Positions 31,345 to 43,800 of a stretch of DNA of 64,000 bases are shown piece after piece. Origin of the DNA: Paraphaeosphaeria minitans (Eukaryota > Ascomycota > Dothideomycetes > Pleosporales > Didymosphaeriaceae). A program made the translations under genes and the position numbers. The stretch lies in NCBI GenBank assembly GCA_015832175.1, contig WJXW01000010.1, forward strand, positions 310,001 through 374,000, read 5' to 3'. Below the pieces are notes generated by a model, which made no database searches, was not told the DNA's origin, and saw only the letters and a program-made list of their open reading frames with translations. The first letter of the stretch is position 1. Each line of letters begins with the position of its first letter.

Positions 31345-31351
31345 TTTTTTT
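31345..31351 (+). terminator. Pol III T-tract terminator of tRNA-Thr
   Basis: Seven consecutive T residues start two bases after the discriminator A, followed by a second T5 tract at about 31357; this is the usual Pol III termination signal. Confidence 0.8.
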
Positions 31352-33659
31352 GGTGTCTTTTTGGTCTCGTCGCTTCCCTACACCACTACCTACTACTACC
31401 TACATGACATTTTTGGTTTGTTTTTTAAACATCTGCGTGCATTGCGTAGGTAACACACCGCGGACATGTCGTCCACACGTCTTTTTTTTTTTTTTTTTTT
31501 TATTCTAGTTTGGATGCAATGGTCTCTGGCATTCAGCTCACTCGACATACTTGCCCTTGTCCAGCAACAAACATGTCCTATAAGTAGCACAAGGACGTGA
31601 GAATTCCGGCACGGGAGGTTACGGACCTACGCACATACATGTCGCCGCTGATGAGATCTCTGGGGTGGTTTTGGGTAGGATCTGTAGGTATAGGTGCGAC
31701 ACGCGCAACGAGAGTAAAAGTTTTAGAATGAAGCGGAAGCGACCAGCGGTAGGGGTACTGGGTCCATCGCAGATGAGGAATACCGTAAGATGCATGGTCT
31801 TTTTATAGTGGGCTGGTTGAGTATTTATGCTTCCCCTCGGCCTAGTAGCTAAAGGATCACCGATCCTGGTTTCCTGCAACGCATACCGTGGATACGTCAG
31901 TCGTCCCTGCCAGCGCCTTGGACTTGTCTTCTGGTCGTAATTCAGGAAGTAACATGAGTGCCGGGTTGAATAGAACGATGTTTGGAAACAAAACTTTAAG
32001 GCCGTTCCTAACTATAATTACATACAGATCCAGCTCCTGTGATTAAGTACTGGACAATTGGGTTCTTAACTATGAGGACTCCAACTCTTCTAGTGACTCC
32101 CGACAATCTTCTCTGTCATCACTCAAATTAGTTTCAGGGAAGTGGCTGTAGAAGTGTAAATATCGAAGCTAATCAAACCTGCCGCTGCTGTATCGCTCTG
32201 AAAATACTCCGGCATACTTTTGAGTCAAAGCGGAATTAGCTATAAAGTATCGTTCTGCAGCGGATTGGAAATATTTTGTTTATGATAGAGGAGAGTCGGC
32301 CGATTTGCTGGTGGTTTAATCGTTACTAAAATTCCGGCATTGAAAGTAGTCAGGAACAACTGGGCGTTGCAATATGCAGTGCTTATTTGACTTATTCGTC
32401 AATTCTGTACCGTGTAAGCGGCCGTAATGCGGAGCATGGACAGCAAAGTGTTTACGTAATACGCATCTAGGACGACGACTGCAGTTGATATGAAAAATAA
32501 GTGGAGTGATGCATGGGAGAGAAGGTTGCAATGGGCCGTGTATTGAACACTAAGGTGAGGTGAGGCACAGTTAATGTCGCCACTAAATTGAGTGCGGCTT
32601 TAACAAGCCAATAGGTCCTGTAGTTCGGCGGTTAGTGCGCACTGTTACCCAGTCACTGTGCATTACCTTTTTCTAGTTACATCCTAAATCGCTTTCATTT
32701 TAAAACTTTATATACTTAAACTAATATGAAGTTCCAAATACAGTTGTTGGCGCCATAAATCATCTTCAGCGAATCGGCTACTGACTTCGGCGATACCCAT
32801 ACCTAATTGCTGCCCTCGGGAATGGGTCAGAACAAGTACATGCAATGTGGGGCACTTGGCAGGGCTTCCGACCTATTGGACTGTCTACTAATGGCATTTC
32901 GGCCCCAACTTAGAGAGAGAATGAAACCGACTCGGCATTGCAAACTTGCATTCACTGCTATGCCGTAATAAGCGATTTGACAGGTTGCTTGCACCTTTGG
33001 CCCGTAGTGCATTTTCCGCATTGCCTGTCTATTGTCATTTCTCTTAATCGACAGTTGCCTCGGAAACGCTGTATCAACCAACACGCGCCTGATCTGTATG
33101 CACTTGGGAAAGGTCGCGAAGTTTCCACCGTCGTTAGAGTAAAGGCCTGCATTGATCACGCACTGCCAATTGTCGCTCAGCACAACCGCTCGGTGCCGTG
33201 ATATATATGCGATTACGGGAAATATTAGAGTAGGTGATGTCGGGTTCCTCTTCCACTATCGCCTAGTTGAGCGTACGTGACATGAAGATACTAGTCTCAC
33301 GAGCATATTTTGTTCGGAATGGGTTTCAAATAGAGCCATAACTTGAAGGTTTCACAGTCCATCATCATCGGGGTAAAACATTGTCTCTGCCTCGCTGTAC
33401 AGTGGAAAAAACTGTGCCACTCGTCAAGTCCGTACGGTAGGTAGCGGGCTCTTGTGACTTCACACCCGACGGCACAGTGTGACCGACGTTTTGGCCTATG
33501 TCCGAGAGCCTACATCTGGGTATTTCTAGCACGCTACAAAAGAGATACCATTTGAACATCTTTGGAAACAATATCACCTGCCCCTACTGTGTTTTTTTCT
33601 GATTGAACGATTTTGTATATCAAACAGTCATCTCTCTCCCGAAATCGTTGCGCTCCATC
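31352..33659. other. Gene-poor, relatively AT-rich stretch
   Basis: 2.3 kb with dense stop codons in all frames and lower GC than its surroundings. Includes a T19 run (31483-31501). No transposon ends, recognisable transposase fragments or further tRNAs were identified; it may be an old, eroded repeat. Confidence 0.4.
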
Positions 33660-35778
33660 ATGCGGATCTCGAACATCTTCCTCGCTCTTTGGAGTATTCA
33701 TGTTACAACTGCAAATGCTATCGACTGCTACAAGGCCCGTCGTTTCACTGAATGGCCGGTTCTCGATATCACACAACTAAAGAATGCCATCGATGGCCCT
33801 GTCATGGAACTTTGCGGCACTGGTGGCACCCATGCAATTGTTCACGAGACCAAAGGCGTATCCTTTAGCATCACCCGGAAAACCACCCAAAGCTTTAAAG
33901 AATGCAAGGCGTCATTTGTCGACATAATCAGCCAATGCTTCGATGGTTTGAGCATTGAAGGGGGCGAGTCGGAAGGGGCCAACGGGACCCTGTACAAAGT
34001 TTCCCTTGGAGATCTTACTGACCGCCAACTGGTTGCCCGCAGAGCAAGAGACAACAGATTAACAAACACCAGGCCCAAGGCCACGAACCCTAAGCAGACA
34101 AGTCCGAAGAAAAATAGATCCAAGAAGACAACTGCCAAGACAAAGATACCAAAGACGACCCCTAAGAAGACAAAGAAGAAATCGGCAAAAGAATCGCCAA
34201 AGAAATCGCATCAAAAGCCCCATAGAAGCTCAAGTAACAGAAAGAAGACAGCCACTACCAGTTCTGTCAAAGCAAAGCCTACCAAGTCATGCAAGCAGAT
34301 GTATGCGTTGGCTGCGAAGGCCGCAAAAGCAGAGGCCTTGACGAACGAGAAGACTACTACAGCTCTGGCTAAACGTGGTGAGTATAGAAGTGAGGTTTCC
34401 ACCCTGGGAAAGCGAGCGACAAAGCCCGGGAAGAGTACTTGTGCGTTCACCACAATGAACGCTCTGGACTACCCTGAAGTCAAGACCATGGTAGGCGAGC
34501 AAGAAAGTCTCATTTGGATTGTTTGTTTTTGTTAACAATTCTGCGCACCCGCAGCCTAGTGACGCAAAGTATTATGGGTTTTCCTTTCCTCTAGTCTGCG
34601 ACGCGTTTGGGTTCAAAGAAAGCGAACGTCCTGCACCAGGTCTTGTGCAAAACGACTATCAAGTTGAACATGTCCTAGAATGGTGAGGACTACCTAAAGC
34701 GTTGGCCCTATGAGATCCCCTCGAGCCAAATTCCAGGAGGCTAACATGTGATACAAATGTAGGCAAGTTGTGACAGGATTCTTCCACTGGATTGAGGAGC
34801 GCAAATTCGCAATAAAAGAATTTAACAACCCTAACAAAAGTAAGCTGAAGAAACATGGAAAACGCGCACAGTTAGATCTTTGCGGCTATCTAAAAGCTAC
34901 CTGGAAAAACCCAAAACCACCAACTTTCAAGCTTGCATTCTCAAAGGACGACCAGAAGCGAACTGCACTTGGCCATATTCAATGGGCGTACCCCGGCAAA
35001 AATCATTTCGAAGAAGAGTTTGTTTACCTGCAGGACACAGTGAATGGCCGGGCTAAGCAACAGGTATGTCTCCCGCCGTTTCACTTATCCTGAATCATAG
35101 TACTAATAGTGTCTGCAATAGATGTGGGCTTCGAAAGGCACGACTGGTATATATGGAGATACGACTTCGAAGAAATTCCACTGGGACGACACTAGCAAAA
35201 AGAACGAGCCAAAGCTACACTTGGGCATGTCGGACTTGATTAGGGGCCACAAAGCGTTTGGCACAAACTTCCCCCAAACGGCCGCTAACATTGACGATGC
35301 CCGAACGGCCTACCTCCGGCTGAAATGGATCTATGGTGCACGAAGATACCTCAAGCATCCTGACATCAGGAGAGTTCTCAGGATTCAGAAGGAGCGCATA
35401 GGGGGTGTTTTGGATGCTCTGGACATAGAGATGGAAAATCACCCTAAAATATCTCCTAAGGGGAAGCATAACGCATGGAAGAGGCAAGGACTCAAGAAGC
35501 TTTGGGATGAATACATGGATGAGAAATTTCAGATGGCCAAGGACAGATCTGTCAACGATATGGATAAGTATATCCGTTTGCTAGAGAATGTGTGGTTACC
35601 TAAGAGCGGAGGAGGGAAGGATACTAAGAAAGACCCTAAGGGCAAGGCGAAAAGTGGCAAAGCGAGAAGTGATGTTAATTCGGAGAAAGATCACACAGTG
35701 TTCTTTGCTCAGATCAAAGGACTGAAAAAGAAATGGCTAATTGAGAAGGCTGAGCCATGGAATGCACCATGGTTATAG
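33660..35778 (+). CDS. Secreted protein with Lys/Thr-rich region and dibasic processing sites (unknown family)
   Basis: Predicted 638-aa secreted protein in four exons: 33660-34490, 34555-34682, 34763-35063 and 35122-35778. Introns are 64, 80 and 58 nt (GTAGGC, GTGAGG and GTATGT donors) and keep frame. The signal peptide is about residues 1-20 (MRISNIFLALWSIHVTTANA). Residues about 145-225 are a basic Lys/Thr/Ser/Pro-rich linker. LAKR (about 236-239) and LGKR (about 248-251) look like Kex2-type cleavage sites, which would release a C-terminal module of about 385 residues. Early in that module lies YQVEHVLEWQVVTGFFHWIE; an EHxxEWQ-like pattern occurs in other secreted fungal proteins, but I cannot name the family. 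The C-terminus is Lys-rich and helical. The gene sits alone in a gene-poor stretch, as candidate effectors and orphan secreted genes often do. Confidence 0.78.
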
Positions 35779-36872
35779 GTAGGAAAGGGTAGTTAGGAAA
35801 ACCGCATCTGTGCAGTGGTCCTGCGAGGAAGAACAACAGAATAATCAGACGTCTGAACCTAATTTGTGCCGTAAAAACAAGCTATATTATTAAATACTAA
35901 GTTTTTAGTATTAAATAATCTTTGAAATCGACCTGCGCACTGACAGGCATAGGGGTGGTAGTCCTATCCTCTCTTCGAAATCCTCAATACTTTGCAGTGA
36001 GTACATCCAATCTGGAAAATCCTTCTTTTGAAACATGTCCCAATTGACCTTTTTTTTATGACCCCCGAAATCCTATAATTAGCGAAAGGAAGATGCGACG
36101 GGTGTTGTATACGCGGAGAAGCGGCGATGGTGTTGTTGATGTAGAATTCCCGGGTTTACCCCTGCTTTTCTGGCGTGTACCGTAGCTATCGATAATACTG
36201 TGTGGCATTGTCAACCTGGGTCCAGAAACAACCAGCCATGTCGTGTAGTCCTATCTAGCCCAGCTCTTTGCGTCCACCAGCTTTCTTCGTGCACCTCCAG
36301 CGCACACAAATCCCTAATCCGCATTGCTCATCACCCCACGTCCTTCCCCAACGGTCCTGGTCCACAAACCCCCTCTTATTGAGCACATCAGCACACATTC
36401 TCGCAGTTTTCCTCTCTTCTTGTTCCCTTGTCTTCCTGTAACCTTATCTTTTCCATTTGCCTTTCAACTGTACAATCAGAGAAGTCGTAAACGGCCCAAA
36501 CAGTACCTGGCAATAACGGCCCTGAAAACCATTTGTTTCGGACTCCAAAAGTGTTTCCATACCTAATTCCAGAAGCTGTCTATCATCGCAGACGAATAAT
36601 CAGGGTAGACTATGTAGACCCAAGCGGTGCTGGCTTCTAGTCTCGCGTCTCGCGTCTCGCATCGAGGCAACGCATTTTCGATACGACTTACGCCGACTTG
36701 CCTACTTACCTACCGTACTCATCCGAGCAGCCAGCCAATCAGCGCACTGGTGCCATACCCCTCCACACTCCAACCACCTGCCGTCCTAGACTAGACCACC
36801 TATATCCGTCCATCACAGTATCCCATCACACGTACCCGAAACGCACCACACGGCCCGACCCTTCGCTTCACC
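35779..36872. other. Intergenic with a strong AT hairpin
   Basis: 1.1 kb. It contains the inverted repeat at 35886-35919; nothing else recognisable except the pyrimidine-rich promoter/5' UTR of the zinc-ribbon gene. Confidence 0.45.
35886..35919. repeat. Inverted repeat, 15-bp arms with 4-bp loop
   Basis: Arms ATTATTAAATACTAA and TTAGTATTAAATAAT pair at 14 of 15 positions around GTTT, about 110 bp after the stop of the secreted-protein gene. Could be a 3'-end structure or the remnant of a miniature element; no flanking target-site duplication was identified. Confidence 0.75.
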
Positions 36873-37359
36873 ATGGTCAAATGCCCCGAGTGCGGCGCCG
36901 GCGCCGATCTGACCAAAGACGGATCGTATGCTCACTGCGCGTCATGTACGTTTTCCCCTCTTTGCTTCCCCACCCATGTTCATCGCCGCAAAGGAGCTGT
37001 AGGGCGATGATCTTGTTTAAAACACTTTTCAATACGCACGAGAGTTGTTACCGTATCCCATCCAGACTCCATCCCCCTTGCGGAACTTTTTCCCTTCCAT
37101 TCAGCCCGACTTGACTTCTCACAGCAGCTCCTCGTCCTGCCAGCATTTCATCTTCCTGTCATCGAACCCAGTTTCCCCCATCTTCCATCTTTCGTGCATG
37201 CTGACCCCGTTCTGCACAGGTAACACCATCTTCGAGCCCAACAAAGAAGGCTCGCACTACAAGGGCAGCGGATCGGGCTCAGGCGACAAAGACGAATCGC
37301 CCAAAGACTCCCAGCCCTCCGAGAAGAAAGACGATGGCGAGAGAAGCGGAACCTCATAG
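36873..37359 (+). CDS. Small zinc-ribbon protein
   Basis: 70-aa protein, exons 36873-36945 and 37220-37359. The intron is 274 nt, long for this genome, with a GTACGT donor and CACAG acceptor; it splits the second cysteine codon of the second pair (T|GT). Splicing gives CPEC at residues 4-7 and CASC near 22-25, a treble-clef or zinc-ribbon knuckle, then NTIFEPNKEGSHYKGSGSGS and a charged disordered tail. No signal peptide. Unspliced frames lose the second CxxC pair, which is the main support for this model. Such tiny zinc-ribbon proteins are common and uncharacterised in Pezizomycotina. Because of the small size I am moderately sure that it is translated as described. Confidence 0.72.
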
Positions 37360-37802
37360 CTTCCTCCCTAACGTCAAGCTTCACAGTACATAGCAAGTGC
37401 GAGGGTTAGGCGTTCCAACATCAATATTGTGCCATGGATTTATTTCAGTACATCATGTTTGCCGGCGAACGCGAATAAAGAGCTAGAAAGCAAGCAATAC
37501 ACCCAAGAAGATCAAGTCCCAAAATGCGCCACCAACACCGAATGGTGAGTGAGACTTCGGCCTTCGCACGCAGAGCCCTGAAAAGACCTTATATCTGTGC
37601 CGCCTATATACGGACCTGGCGCCTTAGCGCCCCCGATGCACGCAATCCCACTCATACTGTACAATCCGTTAGCTACGTCCAACACTCCAATGAAGATATC
37701 CGCAAGCAAGTAAGTGGTGAAGCTCACCAACGACCCGGCCCTCTCCCTCCACCTTTCAACACCATAACAACCCAGCACCCTTTCAGGCGCCCCCATTCCA
37801 CC
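37360..37802. other. Convergent intergenic spacer
   Basis: About 440 bp between convergent stops. No gene or repeat recognised. Confidence 0.4.
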
Positions 37803-40800
37803 TCAAAAAAGCTTCAATCGCCTGACCGCCTCCTGCGTGCCACCCCACTCGACCCTCGTCTCCTTCCCACCCTTCCACTCCACCTGCCCCGCATACCCCT
37901 GCTCACGACTACACCACTCCCTGAGATCAAAGAAATAAGAACGTACCACTCTGCCTTCCTCGTCGCCAGTATACACATTGTGCGGCATCGGAAGAATACA
38001 CGTAATGGGCGCCTGGTGGTTTGCACCATCCTCGCGCGACGGGTCGCCGTGGTTGAGCTGCTTTACCAGCGAAATCGCCCATGCGGCGGTGCTGGAGGCG
38101 GGTGCCGGTAGGAGGTGGAATACCTAGCAAACGGAGAGGAGAGTTAGTGAGGGAGAGGATAGAGGGTGGAAGGGGAAGGCTGGAAGGGCAATACGGACCT
38201 TGACGACGCCTCTGCGGTGGCCCGTAAAGATGAGTTCACGCTCGCACCACTCGTTGCCGACGCCTTCGTAGAGGGCGAGTGCGGTGATGCCCTCGAAGTC
38301 GTCGTCGCCATCGCTGATGTCTTGGTCGAGCAGCAATTCCCCGTTGAGCGTGGTGACAATAAGCCGTGGGCCGCACGCTAGCGTGATGTGCCCAGTGACG
38401 TTGTTGATCTTCGCGGCTTGGATGGAAGCCGGGTGACGTTTCTGTGCTGGACCAAGGTCAAGCTCGCGCACAAATTCGAATCGGTTGAGATCCCAGAGGA
38501 AGACGCGGCCGTCGGAAGAGGCAGAAAGGAAAGCGGACAATGCGCGTGATGCAGCGAAGGCAACGACCGGGCTCTTGTGTCCAAAGAGCGTGGTTGTCCA
38601 TTGAAGTTCGATTGTACCCCTTTCTGTCTTGTGGACTTTCCAGATTGCGATTGTGCAGTCAGTTCCGGCCGTGATCAGTGTCATCCCATCAACGAAACAA
38701 GATGCTGTCAGTTGGCCAGAGTGAAGGTGCTCAAAAATTCCCACCAACTTCTTTGAATTGGAGTCGTAAAACCGCACACTACCGTCGGTGAAGCCCCACT
38801 CCATGTAACGATCATACAAGGGCGGAATGTTTTGCCTGAACGGTGCTGAACAGAGGAGCTTGTCATGCTTGGTTATGTAAGCGAGTGATGATACGCGATC
38901 ATTGGATTCAAGGAGGGTCCCGGGTAGGCGGTGGAGACTTTCAGCGGCAGTGTCTAACTTCTGCAGCTTGGGGTTGAGGTCTTCCTTCTGGGGATGCGGT
39001 CGCTGGAATACCTGAACCGGTGTCTGTCCAAAGTTGTTCAACCGACTGATATGCAATTCACGTAACTTGTCGTCTGTAATAGAATCAAAATCGATGGCGC
39101 CTTGGTAGGTCGTCTTCTCGTAGACGTTTGCTGCTTCAACTGCCGCTTCGCCTCGCTGCTTGTACCCGAAGATGAGGTCGATCCAGCGATGCAGGTTCTT
39201 GCTCACATACGGACTCTCCAATGCCTCGCGTTGCTTCTCGATAAAGATCGCGGGATCAGCCTTGGCCCACGGTGGCAATGCAACGTTGTCGATGCTGTGT
39301 CCACTAGCTCGCAGCCCGAAATCGTAGCCATTGACATTGGTAAGGAACTCGGGGAGGAAGAAGAATTCTGGCGTCAGCTCTCTCACATCCGTCATGTTGG
39401 ATCCTGTTGCTGAGTCCCACGCGCTCTTAATAGAATAGAACATACGATCTGCATGGTCCAAGCCACCCTGGATGAGTGAGAAGGCAGCCATGAATGGTTG
39501 AAGACGAACCAAATAAGAAGCAACCATCATGGCGGAAGAGTAGTGTGTCAAATAGTGTGCCGCATCCCCTGTGTCGTCCATCTCTAGCATCGCTTCGTAC
39601 TTCTGGCGGACGAATTCTTCTTGCATGGGATTTTGGATGCCGATAGGCTTCGATAAGTCCCGGAAGTTCTTTGGGTCGCTCAAGTCGAGTTCAGCGTCGG
39701 TATAATTTGAGATGATCCACGGAAAGACGGGATATTGCGTGAGATCGTTAAAAGTACGGCCAGCAAGCGTGTTGACAAACATGAGATAGTGGTAGTTCGA
39801 AAGCTCGCCCTTCATCCATCTCCGTGTTACTGGATGAGACGATACGGTACTAAAAGCAGATGCCCAGCGCGAGCTCAGAGTTTGCGGTGCCTCCTCGGGA
39901 TTTCGCAATGAGTCGAGACGCCAAGAAAGTTCAGGATTGACGAGCAAGTCCGGTTTAGCGACGTGTGGCGCACGTTGCATGAGACGTGAGTGAATGTCGT
40001 TGCGAACTACGTTCGACATTGCTGTTAATAAGTAACTACGACCATCATCGAAAAAGACCTCAATTGCAACATCCCGGTGGAGGAAGCGTCGCTTGGATAT
40101 ACTGATGACCTCGCTCCACTTCCAGTGTCGCGTTATCTCGTCGTGAGTCCGTGGAGGCGGTCGGCGGTTTGTCACAGCTTCCTTCCCTGCAATCACCTGA
40201 ACATAGGGATCTCTTTCATCGGTGGGAGCTTGCCAAACCCTTACGATCTCGCCATCGGCTCTCTGGAAGAAGTCGTCGAGAAGATATAGACAGTCTTTGC
40301 CAACGATCAAAAGACCTTCCATTGCTTCCAAGCCCACCACGCGAGATATGTTGCAGACGTACTGTACTTGATCGCCGCGGTTGAGGCTTCTCATGACCTT
40401 GCGGTTCTTGTCTTCGAATCCGTCCTCGTCTTCAAGCAAGGCCTCGACCATCTCGAAGTCGTCTTCGCTTCCGGAATCTGCGTCGTCTTTTGAACTATCT
40501 GGTGCATTCATTGATATTGAAGGCTTCCTGCCGCTGGCAATGGGCGTGACGCCAAGAGCATCCTTGGCGGAGATCGATGGGACAGCGGTGTTTAGCCTTA
40601 GCTTGTCCCTGTAGTTCGGGTCTGTATCTTTTCGCTTAGGTTGGTAAGATTGTACTCGACCTGCACTGTCAACTATAGTGCGAAGGCGTTTACGATCACG
40701 GCCCTCCGTCTCATCTAGCCGCCACTTGGGAGCAGGACTATCCTCGAAGAGCGCGCAAGGAAATCTTAGTTGTCTGTCTAGCTTGGACATCACCGTTGCT

Positions 40801-43800
40801 AGGAAGGTTGCATTCTCTTGTTGGTCTTGCAGGTCCCGCTGGTGCTTGGTGCGCTCCGAAGCGTGGATGTTTGACCGCCAATGGTTCAAAGTGCTTTCAT
40901 GCTGGCTCCAGACATGTTCGCTGGCATTTTCCTCTTGATGCCACTGCTTCAGCTTGTCTCTTCGCTTCGCGATCCTTTCTTGCGAAGTGCTCTCAATTTT
41001 TTTGTTCTGGTCATTCGCATAGTCTTCCCAGGCTTTGCTCATAGCTCCGTAGAAGAACCGATCAAGATTCTTCTGGTGCTCTTCGAACCACGCCAAGAAG
41101 GTTTCGTTATCCCACTCTGTAAGCTTTTGAAAGCCTTCGTGAAGTTCTCGCTTTTCTGGTGGTATCGTTTGGCTGATGATTGATGCCGCCTCTGCAGGTT
41201 TTTGTACAAAGAACAAGCGCCAGAAGTTGACCGCAGCTAAGCGGACGTCTTCATGAGGTGATGATAATTTCGTATACAACAGATAGCACATAGGCCGGAG
41301 ATAGAAGGGTTCGGTATTCTCGGTCGACAGGATAATTGGCTGCCAGTAAACAACCTTTAATATAGGACGAGACGCGGGAGAGTCGTACTCGGAGCTTTCT
41401 GGTTCAGCTAAGCGAAGCAAAATGATCCTTAGAAATTTTTCGCGAATCGTCTTGACTGGCTTTACGCAGAGCTGGACTGTCTTGATCCGAGAGATATCAG
41501 GTCGCTCCAGATACTCTAGCAGGAAGCCTACAAAATCGAGTAAAGGTTCTGCGCCGCCGAGAAACCAACCTTCGAAAACGGCTTCAGAGAGGTGAGTAAC
41601 AAACCGCGAGAGGTTGCTAAGCACTCGCGTCTCGTGTAGCAGTTTCTGGTCCATTTGCAGAGCACTGGTGACGGAAGATATGGTTTGTCGCATAACGTAT
41701 GATTCAAAATACGCTTGGTGCTCTTGAAATCCAGGAGGTGTCCTCATGAACAAAGCAAGCCCAGGGAATTCTTTGCGGTTGAAGAGCTGATCGTGGTACA
41801 CAAGTAGTACGACTTCAAGGACCGCCTCTACGACCGAACTTCCGATCCTCATGGCGACGGGTCCGTTCTGTCTAGGAGACAGGATCGTTTCGAGCCTGGT
41901 AGCTTTCTGGTCCTTCGCCTTATCGGCGGAGATAAGTACGAATGAGGAAGCTCTTCGTAGTGGTACAACGCGTTGCACTGAAGGCGAAGGCGATGCATCT
42001 ACTGTTGTAGTCCGCACAACCGGTGCTTGGGAGCCGTTGGCCTTAGACAAGGGTTGTATGACAACATCTTGGCCCTCAAAGGTCAAAGCAGAGCCACGCG
42101 AAAGTAGCTCCGTTTCAGCGCTCACGCAGTCAGAAGAGACAATGACCGGATAGAGTACGAACAGAAGCTCCTGTACGTAGGTTGATGAACAAGTAAAATC
42201 CCGGAACGTCTCAGACCGAGAGTGCAGTTCGGACAGAAATTGGATGGCCGAGTTCAGAACACCAGCATAGTTGTTCAAGCGCTCCGATTGTGGGCCTTTT
42301 GTATCTGAACACGTCAGCAAGTCATGAGGCTCAGAAGAAGCGACGAGTCGTACCAATAGTGGGCTGTTTCTCATTCAGCGACATCGTACGTCGACGTCCC
42401 CTAGTCGCTGTGGCTTCGCTATTGTCGCTCTTCGGCGGCTCGTTTTCTGCTTTTCCAGGGTCTCGAACAATGGCTCGCAGACCAGTATCGAGCATGGCGG
42501 TGAGAACGGCAAAAACGGCTGGATAAATGATATCCACTTTCGAATTCTGCGATTTGGTTATAAAGATCTCCACAAGATTATGGACATCAAAATCGCGTTC
42601 GAAATCAATTTTTGCAACATCCGCACCGAACAACAGCGCAAAGCATATTGTCCAGATACCAGGTGTGTTCCACCATTGCCTGAGCCTGTTCTTCATTATG
42701 ACGAATCCGCCGGTCTTTTCCGTAAACTTCTTGACGTAGTGGTGCCCATTGGCCACGAGAAGGCGAGCTAGAATCTTGGCAGCAAGCACGACAACGCGGT
42801 GGTCTGGCTCTGCGAGGAGGTACAGGAGCCACTGAAGATATTAGTATAGCCATACCATTCGAACATCAAAATCGTACCTTTCCAGTCACGTTCTTCGCGA
42901 AACGCACGATCTCGCTCGAGTTGGAAGGGTCACAAAGAAGATCTGCGAGCATTCGCAAAATAGCAACGCCTAGCTCGGCAAGAGGCAAGCCGGCCGGTGA
43001 GCTGGGTTCTTGGCCTGGACTGGCCGATCGGGGTGTATCTCTAGGTGTCAGTGTAGGTGGCGCTGTTTTCCTGAGGCGGCGAGTACTGGGCTTTGGTCGC
43101 AATGGTCGCTTGACATAAGAAGCACGGCTGTCATGTAGCGCATACGTGACGAATAGCGACAAAGAACGGGATGATTCACCGTTGAAATTTGCTTGTAGAA
43201 GCACCTTGAAAGCCTCGAGGAACAGTGGGAAGATTTGTGGAGTGAAGGGTTCCCCCTTGAGAGCATCAGTCAATCGCTTGACGACTCCTGATCCAATTAG
43301 CTTATATACGACCCTGGGTGATAGAATGTACCTACTGATACGCTGGAATCGTTTTGCATTATAGTGGTGATGTTTGCTTCCTCTGGCAAAGTCGATGAAT
43401 TGCTTGTAGTAGAGTTTTTGCATGCCTAAAGACATAGACTGACGCCAAATCTCCAAATCGACAAGAAGAACACGGTAGGCTAGAGGATTTATGATGAGTG
43501 ATTCAATCGGACGTTGTTCATCATGCCCCACAAATTTCAGAACAACCCGGAGCAGTCGAAGAAGGAAAGCCTCACGGTCGTCAGCGCTCACATCAATAGC
43601 CGGAGATGATCGCATGCTGTATCCTGTCAGAGTGGGCCCAACTTTCTGGCGCAGGACTTCAGCGAGAACAGCGAAGCCGTTATTTTGTTCCATGGCCTCA
43701 CAGTTTCGCCAGTTACCTTCCACGGCTTCGAGAAGAATCTGGACTGCACGCAATACAGAATCTAGACTCTGAGCGGACTGGACAAGCTTCAGCCCGACGG

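Noticed and set aside
32612..32655. Second tRNA-like stretch (A-box-like TAGTTCGGCGG and an apparent anticodon hairpin)
   Set aside because: There is no B box, no T arm and no acceptor pairing downstream; one box match is expected by chance.
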